From Gammaproteobacteria bacterium (GTDB lineage Bacteria; Pseudomonadota; Gammaproteobacteria; Chromatiales; Chromatiaceae): a stretch of DNA of 5,310 nucleotides. This document shows, piece after piece, positions 1-5,310 of this stretch; position 1 is the first letter of the stretch; every line of letters starts with the position of its first letter. Below the pieces are notes generated by a model. That model was not told the DNA's origin. It did no database searches and saw only the letters and a program-made list of their open reading frames with translations. The stretch is taken from contig JAJRUY010000123.1 of the NCBI GenBank assembly GCA_024277555.1, forward strand, positions 1 to 5,310, read 5' to 3'. The position numbers were made by a program, and so were the translations under genes.

Positions 1-788
1 GGCAGACTATCCGAAGCGGCATGTTGTTTGCGGCTATCTTCATTGCTCTTCCGAGTACGATCTGGCGCTGCCTTATCCACACCCGTGCTGGCCGGTTCTG
101 GTTGTGTCAGGATCAATGTGGCGCTTCTCGATCCATTCAGGAAAACCAGCAACGCCACACTCAGCAACAATATAATCACCAGCCAGATCACAATCTTCGG
201 GTACCGCTGCAGCAATCTGAACCGGTACGGCAACTCCAGTGGACTGACTGAACGCGGAACCGCCCGGGATGGCGCCTTCCAGCCAGCTGGCCGCTCATAC
301 CGATTTTTTTTTGCTGCGCCCCTGCCACCCTGACTATTGGGCTTCAATTCCTGATCATATGCATAGCGTTTCTCCGGGTGTTTGAGTACGCCATAGGCAT
401 GATTCAGGCGGCGCACAAACTGCTCTTCCCAGTGTTCCCTGGCGGTGATTCTGTCAGGGTGGAAAAGACTTATGAGCAAACGGTATCTGCGCCGGATGGC
501 ATCATTGTCAGCATTGGCTGAAAGCCCCAGTATGCGATAGTGATCGCTGTCACCAACGAATAAAAGCTGGTGGATATAAAAATAGGAAGCAGCCAGGAGT
601 TCACTGGTATGACAACCCAGGTTATGCGCAACAGGAGCCAAACGCTCCTCCGGGCGGGCAAGACAATCCAGAAAACCGGAAAACTCCCCGGGAACCGGTG
701 TTGCAGCATCAACAGCGGTCGGCTGTGAGCAAGGCGCACGATAGTAATCAAGCACCATGGCAAAAAACTGTTCGGTAACTCCTGGCAT
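1..788 (-). CDS. Membrane-anchored J-domain (DnaJ-like) protein, C-terminal part beyond the window
   Basis: The reading frame is open from an ATG at 788 to the left edge, giving 262 residues without a stop, so the gene is partial at its 3' end. Residues 1-80 match nothing I recognise. Residues about 82-147 form a J domain: helix I starts at DHYRILGLS (82-90), the Hsp70-stimulating HPD triad is intact at 110-112 (LFHPDR), and helices III-IV carry LNHAYGVLKHPEKR (128-141) and YAYDQEL. A basic, proline-containing linker leads to one hydrophobic segment (about 199-217, flanked by basic residues), then a polar stretch rich in Ser, Thr, Pro and Asp. By the positive-inside rule the J domain should be cytoplasmic and the remainder periplasmic. 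J domains stimulate the ATPase of DnaK-type chaperones; the client here is unknown. An in-frame stop at 846-848 with no ATG, GTG or TTG before 788 supports this start, although no good ribosome binding site precedes it. The gene starts 26 bases after the tyrosine kinase gene, so co-transcription is likely. The J domain is a confident call; a specific role in polysaccharide export is inference. Confidence 0.85.
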   Translation of the reverse strand, partial: MPGVTEQFFAMVLDYYRAPCSQPTAVDAATPVPGEFSGFLDCLARPEERLAPVAHNLGCHTSELLAASYFYIHQLLFVGDSDHYRILGLSANADNDAIRRRYRLLISLFHPDRITAREHWEEQFVRRLNHAYGVLKHPEKRYAYDQELKPNSQGGRGAAKKNRYERPAGWKAPSRAVPRSVSPLELPYRFRLLQRYPKIVIWLVIILLLSVALLVFLNGSRSATLILTQPEPASTGVDKAAPDRTRKSNEDSRKQHAASDSL

Positions 789-814
789 TAGATTGACTGG
801 AAACCCGGCAAAAC

Positions 815-3073
815 TCAGGAAGCCAGCCTGGGCCGGTCCCCGGCATCATCAGCTGCATAGCTATAGTAGTTATAGTCGTACTGGTAATCATACCCATAGC
901 CGCTGCGCCCCTGCCCGTATTTGACCAGCAATGCACCCAGCGCTTTGGCCCGCGCCTGGCGCAGACGCTGTACCGCGCCCTTGAGCGCACCTGCGCGAGT
1001 AACCCCTGCATCTACCACCACCATGGTGGCGCTGGCCAGGTTTGCCAATATCAGCGCATCAGCCAATCCAAGCACTGGCGGCCCGTCAATAATTACCAGA
1101 TCGAATTTTTCCTCTGCCGTTTGCAATAACTCCATCATCCTGCCGCTTCCCAACATCTCGGCCGGATTTGGCGGCAAAGGTCCGGCAGTCATCACATACA
1201 AGCCATCCACCACATTGCTCTGAACAACCTCACTGGCCTTGTATTCACCTGCCAGGTGATTGGTCAAACCAGCTTCATTGGGAAGATCCAGCTCATTGTG
1301 CAGTGACGGATTGCGCAAATCCGCATCCACCAGCAACACATTTGCTCCCGCCTGCACATAGGTCAAGGCAAGACTAATTGCAGTGGTGGTCTTTCCCTCT
1401 CCGGCGATGGAGCTTGTTACATGCAATATTTTTGGAGAGCCGGATGGCGAGGAAAATGACAATGCCGTCCGGCAGGAACGATAGGCCTCGGCAATCGCTG
1501 ATTTTGGCTCATCACAGGTCTTCAGGGCCACCGACTCGGCATCATTCTCCAGGCGCAGCTCGGGGATTACACCAAGGACAGGCAATTCGACAAGCTTTTC
1601 AAGCTCGGATGCTGATTTGATCGTATCATCCAGATGTTCGAACAAGAAAGCCAGGCCAATACCACCCAACAAACCAAGAACCAGCGCAATCTGCAGGTTT
1701 TTCTGCAGATTGGGTTTATAAGCGGCGCCCGGCACCTCGCCCTTGTCAATAATGGAAATGTTATTGGCTCCTACCCCGGCAGCTACACCAACCTCCTTGA
1801 TGCGCTGCAAAAGACCATCATATAGCTCACGATTGGTCTCCATGTCCCGTTTCAGTGCTTGATAGTCCGTGCTCTTGCGCTGCAGTTCGAGAATCTGCCC
1901 CTTGATATCCGTCATGCGAGACTGCAACATGGCCTGCTCTCTCACTGCCGCCTGATAGCTGCTTTCTATGGATGACTGGATGCCCGCGCTTTCTTCAGCA
2001 ATTTTGCGTTTGAGTTCCTCGATCTGGCCTTGCAATCGCTGCATCTTCGGATAGGCCGGCTTGAATACATGCAGATTGTCTTCATATTCTCCCTCCAGAT
2101 CCGCCAGCTTTTCCTTGTAGGACTGGATCACTTCGCTGGCGGAAATCTGGTCAAATCCCTGGCTGCTGCTGTTTTTCATCTCCTGAAACCTGGACTCCGC
2201 CTTGATTCTATCCGCCTCTACTTCCGTCAGCCTGGTGTTAAGCGCCTGCAGTTTCTGCATCAATATGCTTTGCTTGGCATCCATATCCACAATCGCCCTT
2301 TCACCGGCATATTCCACCAATTTCCGTTCCGATTCTTCCAGATTGGCCCGAACTTGCTTGATACGATCAGAAAGAAAGGCTTTGGCATAGGATGAATTTT
2401 CGAAGCGCCTTTCCATGGTGGTATCGATAAAACTCTTGGCCAGGGTATTTACCACCTTGGCCGCCAGCTCAGGATTCGGGCTGTCGTAACTGACAACCAC
2501 CAGCCGGGAATTCTTTATCGGGCTGACGGTCAGACTCGCCAACAGAAGATGCTCCAGCCCCCTGGTGCCGGCATTTCCCGTCTCACCACCAGGGCTTTCA
2601 CTGGAAAAAAAGCTATTTAACTCCCGGAAAAAGGAAGGTTTCTCCTCTGCCCTGAATTGATCTGATGATTCCAGGCCCAGTTGCTCGACCACCCGCCTTG
2701 CCAGCGCACGGCTTTTCAGAAGTTGATACTGGGTTTCATAGAAATCATAGCTGTATGCTGCTTCCCTGGGGGTGACTCCTTCAAAATTGACGATTCTCAC
2801 GGCCTCCCGATCAATCTGCAGTTTCACACTGCTGCGATAAATGGGGGTTTGCAGGGATGTCGCGATGGCGCTGGCCACCAGCGCGATGAGTGTAAAGAGA
2901 ATGATTGTGAACTTGTGCCGGAGGATAACTATCCAGTAGTCCTTCAGGTTCATCCCTTCTTCATCACCAAAATCACTGCCTTGCACCCGGTCGTACAAAG
3001 AAAGCTCACGCTCCTCTTCCGACAAGGCCAATGCATTGCGGGGCAATTTGGGCTTATGGTTTTCCGGGTTCAT
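815..3073 (-). CDS. Polysaccharide chain-length determinant/tyrosine autokinase (Wzz-Wzc type BY-kinase)
   Basis: This 752-residue inner-membrane protein joins a Wzz-like co-polymerase to a cytoplasmic bacterial tyrosine kinase, as in Wzc, Etk and proteobacterial EpsB homologues. An N-terminal cytoplasmic arm (1-52) precedes transmembrane helix 1 (about 55-73). A periplasmic Wzz domain follows, with a long Glu/Lys/Gln-rich, probably coiled-coil stretch (about 225-430). A GNVR-like strand (ANNISIID, 436-443) and the proline motif PGAAYKPN (448-455) come before transmembrane helix 2 (about 461-479). The kinase carries the ExxRxxR oligomerisation motif (E529, R532, R535), Walker A (SSIAGEGKTTT, 554-564), Walker A' (VLLVDADLR, 579-587) and Walker B (LVIIDGPP, 659-666). 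The tail has eight tyrosines between 726 and 739, the usual site of trans-autophosphorylation. All core motifs are present, so it should be active. In this family, cycling between phosphorylated and unphosphorylated rings governs polymer length and export. The ATG at 3073 lies 6 bases after the stop of the export-protein gene; with no clear Shine-Dalgarno, translational coupling is likely. The family is certain; the polymer it serves is unknown. Confidence 0.96.
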   Translation of the reverse strand: MNPENHKPKLPRNALALSEEERELSLYDRVQGSDFGDEEGMNLKDYWIVILRHKFTIILFTLIALVASAIATSLQTPIYRSSVKLQIDREAVRIVNFEGVTPREAAYSYDFYETQYQLLKSRALARRVVEQLGLESSDQFRAEEKPSFFRELNSFFSSESPGGETGNAGTRGLEHLLLASLTVSPIKNSRLVVVSYDSPNPELAAKVVNTLAKSFIDTTMERRFENSSYAKAFLSDRIKQVRANLEESERKLVEYAGERAIVDMDAKQSILMQKLQALNTRLTEVEADRIKAESRFQEMKNSSSQGFDQISASEVIQSYKEKLADLEGEYEDNLHVFKPAYPKMQRLQGQIEELKRKIAEESAGIQSSIESSYQAAVREQAMLQSRMTDIKGQILELQRKSTDYQALKRDMETNRELYDGLLQRIKEVGVAAGVGANNISIIDKGEVPGAAYKPNLQKNLQIALVLGLLGGIGLAFLFEHLDDTIKSASELEKLVELPVLGVIPELRLENDAESVALKTCDEPKSAIAEAYRSCRTALSFSSPSGSPKILHVTSSIAGEGKTTTAISLALTYVQAGANVLLVDADLRNPSLHNELDLPNEAGLTNHLAGEYKASEVVQSNVVDGLYVMTAGPLPPNPAEMLGSGRMMELLQTAEEKFDLVIIDGPPVLGLADALILANLASATMVVVDAGVTRAGALKGAVQRLRQARAKALGALLVKYGQGRSGYGYDYQYDYNYYSYAADDAGDRPRLAS

Positions 3074-3079
3074 GATGCG

Positions 3080-3829
3080 TCAGAACAACACTGTCCAGCC
3101 AACAAAACTGGTGAGCGTTTTGGTGAAAAGCTCCCATCCGGCCTTGCTGCCGCTTCTGTTCACGACAATAATGTCACCACTTCGCAGCACCGGGTCTGCC
3201 TGTTGACCAGACCTGACCTTGGTGTAGGACAGGATATATCCTGTAGTTTTCCCGTCAACGGTGCGGAATATGGCGACTTCAGAGAAGTCCGCCAGCCGGT
3301 CCATGCCCTTGGCGTTGGCAATCGCCTGCAGGAATGTGGTTTTGCCCTTCAGGGGGAACACGCCGGGGTTTTTCACCCAGCCCTCGACAGTAATCTTCTG
3401 GCTTTCATACTCCTTGATGAATACTGTCACATGGGGATCTTGCAGGTATTTTTCCCCCAGCACTTTTTCGATCCTGCGCTCTGCCTCCCGCGTCGTCAGC
3501 CCTGCAACCTTGACCGGGCCAATCAAAGGCAGTGACACATACCCCTGAGTATTCACCCTGGCAGCGCGACTCAACTCCCCGGCCTGAAAAACTTCCACTT
3601 CGATTACGTCCATCGGCCCGATACGATATTCATGGGAACCAGAATCCATTGTGCTGAGACTCTGGGCAACAGAGAAATCCGCCTCCGGGACATCGGCCTG
3701 TATTTCTGTGGAAACAGCTTCAAGCTTCTGCCCTACAGCAAGATCATCGAGAATATCCTCGGCAGCCGCCATCTGGGTCAGCGCCATGAATATCAGTGTT
3801 GCAAGAAAAAAGACAAACCGATTCAACAT
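3080..3829 (-). CDS. Wza/OPX-family polysaccharide export protein, short form with signal peptide
   Basis: The predicted protein has 249 residues. A Sec signal peptide occupies about residues 1-23: a basic N-region, the core FVFFLATLIFMAL, and an Ala-Ala-Ala site before Glu24. A linker is followed by the polysaccharide-export domain (about 66-138, with YRIGPMDVIEVEV at 68-80, GYVSLPLIGPVKVAG at 96-110 and DPHVTVFIKEY at 131-141). One SLBB-like domain (about 145-200, ITVEGWVKNPGVFPL) follows, and the tail contains the RSGDIIVVNR strand. OPX proteins form the periplasmic and outer-membrane part of the export channel and dock on the Wzc-type co-polymerase, encoded here 6 bases downstream. It is much shorter than E. 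coli Wza, with one SLBB-like unit, no lipobox cysteine after the signal peptide, and only a short hydrophobic C-terminus. The frame is open upstream to a TTG at 3985, but the ATG at 3829 puts the signal peptide at the N-terminus and is preferred, although no start has a good Shine-Dalgarno. It may need a separate outer-membrane partner. Confidence 0.93.
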   Translation of the reverse strand: MLNRFVFFLATLIFMALTQMAAAEDILDDLAVGQKLEAVSTEIQADVPEADFSVAQSLSTMDSGSHEYRIGPMDVIEVEVFQAGELSRAARVNTQGYVSLPLIGPVKVAGLTTREAERRIEKVLGEKYLQDPHVTVFIKEYESQKITVEGWVKNPGVFPLKGKTTFLQAIANAKGMDRLADFSEVAIFRTVDGKTTGYILSYTKVRSGQQADPVLRSGDIIVVNRSGSKAGWELFTKTLTSFVGWTVLF

Positions 3830-3981
3830 CTTGTTTGGATATGGATATGCACCTGAGCATAATATCACTGGAGCGCGACGAATGTTCAGCAGAAAAATCT
3901 GCCTGAAACAAGGGTTTGCACTATTCGGGCGCAATTTCTTCATCCATGGGTTCATGCGCCGGGATGACAGCTTATTGATTA
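3830..3981 (-). other. 152-base intergenic gap between phosphatase and export-protein genes
   Basis: This is the only sizeable non-coding stretch. It holds the possible extended -10 element described separately, and a short tandem repeat of ATATCC just before the ATG at 3829. A perfect 11-base palindrome (TTGATAATCAA, 3975-3985) overlaps the phosphatase stop codon. No stem followed by a T-run, hence no intrinsic terminator, is evident. One frame is open throughout and continuous with the export protein, but its translation does not resemble a signal peptide or any family I know. Confidence 0.5.
3859..3867 (-). promoter_or_regulatory. Possible extended -10 promoter before the export-protein gene
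   Basis: On the minus strand the 152-base gap between the phosphatase and export-protein genes contains TGATATTAT. This is an extended -10 element (TG-n-TATTAT) with five of six bases matching TATAAT. The -35 region is poor: the best hexamer, CTGAAC, is at 19-base spacing. Transcription would start near 3852, giving a leader of roughly 23 bases before the ATG at 3829. The gap is unusually wide for an otherwise tightly packed operon, which makes an internal promoter plausible. The motif is short and could arise by chance. Confidence 0.3.
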
Positions 3982-4785
3982 TCAAGAAAACAGCCTCCGG
4001 AAAAAGCCCAGCTCTTTTCTGGCGCCAGCTTCTCCTGCCCGATTCAACCCCGGAGGCTTGAGCATTTTTTCAGGATCAACATTTTCCCATGCACAGCGTG
4101 GGCGATCCAGCACCAGCCTCGCTGCCTCCTCTTTCCCCACATGTTTCCGGGCAATCAGCTCAGCTTCTGCCAGCAACGGCGGCCTGCTGTTGCAATTATG
4201 TGCATCCGTGGCCAGCAAATGCACAATCCCGTCACCCAGCATCTTTTCACCCCAGTATTTCGCAGCCTTGCCCAAACGCCCGGTGAGGCTGCCTGCGGTC
4301 AATTGAATCCAGGCACCCTCCTGTGCCGCAGAAACAAATTCCCGGTAGTGGCCCTTTATCCAGCCCAGGCGCTCTGGATGCGTTATGACAGGCACAAACC
4401 CCGCACCAAGCGCATCCAGTACAAATCGGTCAAAATTCACCAACGGCACATGGTGAGGCGGCTCGAACAGAAAATAACGCGACTGATTTAAGGTGGGAAA
4501 TACCCCGCAGCGCAGATTCTCCACCAGTTCAGGGACAACCTGAATATCTGCTCCAGGCGCCAGCTCCAGATCAATTCCCAAGACATCCAGTTCGCCGCGA
4601 AATGACCAAACTGCCCCAGCAATACCCTCCAGATTATTGTCAAACAGACCGGGATAAATATGGGGGGTGCAGGCCAGATGTGTGATGCCATCATCCACCG
4701 CAATCCGCGCCATTTCCAGCGCAATAGACAAATCCCCAGCGCCATCATCGATTTTCGGCAATATGTGGCAATGCAGATCATACAT
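3982..4785 (-). CDS. CpsB/YwqE-type PHP-domain protein-tyrosine phosphatase
   Basis: This 267-residue cytoplasmic enzyme belongs to the PHP-fold, metal-dependent phosphotyrosine phosphatases typified by pneumococcal CpsB and Bacillus YwqE. Visible metal-site motifs are DLHCH (3-7, H5 and H7), IDDGA (12-16, D14), TPH (40-42, H42), HPER (136-139, H136) and TDAH (193-196, D194 and H196). The glutamate expected near residue 80 (GQEI in Gram-positive members) is an aspartate here (APGADI, D80), a conservative change. The length is close to the family norm, with an extra basic C-terminal tail (about 250-267). The likely substrate is the phosphorylated tyrosine tail of the kinase encoded two genes downstream, so the pair would cycle the kinase between states. 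The start at 4785 is chosen because AGGGGG lies 8 bases upstream and the protein then begins MYDLHCH, as in relatives; the in-frame ATG at 4791 is only 2 bases from that site. The first 8 bases overlap the end of the wecA-like gene (ATGTATGA), which suggests translational coupling. Confidence 0.93.
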   Translation of the reverse strand: MYDLHCHILPKIDDGAGDLSIALEMARIAVDDGITHLACTPHIYPGLFDNNLEGIAGAVWSFRGELDVLGIDLELAPGADIQVVPELVENLRCGVFPTLNQSRYFLFEPPHHVPLVNFDRFVLDALGAGFVPVITHPERLGWIKGHYREFVSAAQEGAWIQLTAGSLTGRLGKAAKYWGEKMLGDGIVHLLATDAHNCNSRPPLLAEAELIARKHVGKEEAARLVLDRPRCAWENVDPEKMLKPPGLNRAGEAGARKELGFFRRLFS

Positions 4786-5310
4786 TGGCATTGCCCCCTT
4801 GCTTTTCCGATTTACACAACTTCTGCCCATGCATGCGGCGCAATGCCTTCATAACCTTCCAGGCATGATGCATACCCCAGAAATAAACGGCAAAAAGCGC
4901 CAGAAAACCATAGAACATTATGAACTCGGGCACGCCAGCCCATTCTCCGGCCAGTCCGATTGCAGCCATCAGCAAGCTGATCCCCAGCATGATGAACACA
5001 GTGGCTCTAGCGCTGAATCCAGCAACCCGCAGGATATGATGGAAATGCTCCCGATCCGCAGAGAAAGGAGAACGACCCAGCATCGCCCTTCTGCTCATGA
5101 TCGCCACGGTATCCATAATAGGTAGTGCAAACAACCAAATAGCAGTGATCGGCCGGATCAGGCTGATGGGTTCCTGGGTAAAACGCATCAAAAACCAGGT
5201 TGCCGCCAGGCCCAGAAACAAAGTTCCCGCATCTCCCAGAAACACAGTTGCCACCCGGCCATTGGCAAACCGGAAATTGAACAGCAAAAACCCAACCAGC
5301 ACACCACAAA
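4778..5310 (-). CDS. WecA-like undecaprenyl-phosphate sugar-1-phosphate transferase, C-terminal part
   Basis: The frame is open from the right edge to a TGA at 4778-4780, giving 176 residues of a polytopic membrane protein whose N-terminal part is outside the window. It belongs to the MraY/WecA family, which transfers a sugar-1-phosphate from a UDP-sugar to undecaprenyl phosphate on the cytoplasmic face of the inner membrane. Two family signatures are visible: VFLGDAGTLFLG with its conserved Asp (codon at 5231-5233), and SPFSADREHFHHILRVAGF containing the histidine motif HFHH (5036-5047). The second closely resembles the WecA-branch arrangement (SPFSxDRxHxHHL), which points to GlcNAc-1-phosphate or a related N-acetylhexosamine rather than the MraY substrate. 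About five hydrophobic segments are seen, and the protein ends in a basic cytoplasmic tail (HAWKVMKALRRMHGQ and on). Its last codons overlap the phosphatase start by 8 bases. As the initiating enzyme at the head of the visible genes, it fits Wzx/Wzy-type polymer synthesis. The exact sugar substrate is inferred only. Confidence 0.92.
   Translation of the reverse strand, partial: CGVLVGFLLFNFRFANGRVATVFLGDAGTLFLGLAATWFLMRFTQEPISLIRPITAIWLFALPIMDTVAIMSRRAMLGRSPFSADREHFHHILRVAGFSARATVFIMLGISLLMAAIGLAGEWAGVPEFIMFYGFLALFAVYFWGMHHAWKVMKALRRMHGQKLCKSEKQGGNANV
4794..4799 (-). promoter_or_regulatory. Shine-Dalgarno sequence that decides the phosphatase start
   Basis: The minus strand reads AGGGGG followed by CAATGCCA and then ATG at 4785, an 8-base spacing that is near optimal. 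The alternative in-frame ATG at 4791 is only 2 bases downstream of the same element, too close for normal initiation. The site lies inside the last codons of the upstream wecA-like gene. It is the clearest ribosome binding site in the window. Confidence 0.7.

Noticed and set aside
470..763. A 97-codon minus-strand frame inside the J-domain gene.
   Set aside because: It is an alternate frame of the J-domain coding sequence, which has the recognisable HPD motif and runs through the whole region without a stop.
2681..3535. A 284-codon open frame on the plus strand across the kinase N-terminal region and the export-protein gene.
   Set aside because: It is antisense to two well-supported genes and spans their junction. 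Its translation shows no recognisable domain, and it is best explained by codon-position bias of the real genes.
3830..3985. A 52-residue N-terminal extension of the export protein from a TTG at 3985, or from ATGs at 3955 or 3943.
   Set aside because: It would bury a well-formed signal peptide internally. The extension is basic with only a short hydrophobic run, no start in it has a Shine-Dalgarno, and its VILC-Ser cysteine has Leu at -1, which does not fit a lipobox.
3975..3985. Perfect palindrome TTGATAATCAA at the phosphatase stop codon, considered as an operator or terminator.
   Set aside because: It is only 11 bases, AT-rich, has no loop or T-run and no second copy nearby; chance is sufficient.
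3651..4061. A 136-codon plus-strand frame across the intergenic gap.
   Set aside because: It overlaps two real genes in antisense, has no ribosome binding site that stands out, and its translation resembles no known family.
4786..4830. Longer forms of the phosphatase starting at 4830 or 4791.
   Set aside because: The added residues are not family-like. The ribosome binding site at 4794-4799 is spaced for 4785, where the metal motif DLHCH falls at residues 3-7 as in relatives.

Overview
The window reads as part of a polysaccharide (capsule, exopolysaccharide or O-antigen-like) biosynthesis and export locus of a Gram-negative bacterium, most likely a beta- or gammaproteobacterium. The evidence is a Wza-type outer-membrane export protein with a Sec signal peptide, a fused Wzz-Wzc-type tyrosine autokinase of proteobacterial length, and moderate GC content by eye. 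The species cannot be named from the sequence alone. All five genes lie on the minus strand, so transcription runs from the right edge to the left edge. There is no gene-free stretch over 300 bases, and I see no tRNA, rRNA, CRISPR array, insertion sequence or convincing terminator.

In transcription order: (1) 5310-4778, the C-terminal part of a WecA-like polyprenyl-phosphate sugar-1-phosphate transferase, whose start is outside the window. (2) 4785-3982, a CpsB/YwqE-type PHP-fold phosphotyrosine phosphatase, overlapping the wecA-like gene by 8 bases, with its start fixed by a strong Shine-Dalgarno sequence. (3) A 152-base gap with a possible extended -10 promoter, the only sizeable non-coding stretch. 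(4) 3829-3080, a short Wza/OPX-family export protein with a signal peptide but no lipobox. (5) 3073-815, a 752-residue Wzz-Wzc tyrosine autokinase with a tail of eight tyrosines. (6) 788-1, a partial gene that continues past the left edge; it encodes a membrane-anchored J-domain (DnaJ-like) protein.

The genes fit one pathway. The WecA-like enzyme would load the first sugar phosphate on undecaprenyl phosphate. The Wzz-Wzc protein would control chain length and, through cycles of tail phosphorylation, the state of the export complex. The CpsB-like enzyme would remove those phosphates, and the OPX protein would carry polymer through the periplasm towards the outer membrane. The flippase, the polymerase and most glycosyltransferases are not in the window. 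The J-domain membrane protein, placed 26 bases after the kinase gene, is not a standard member of such loci and is the least explained part of the window.
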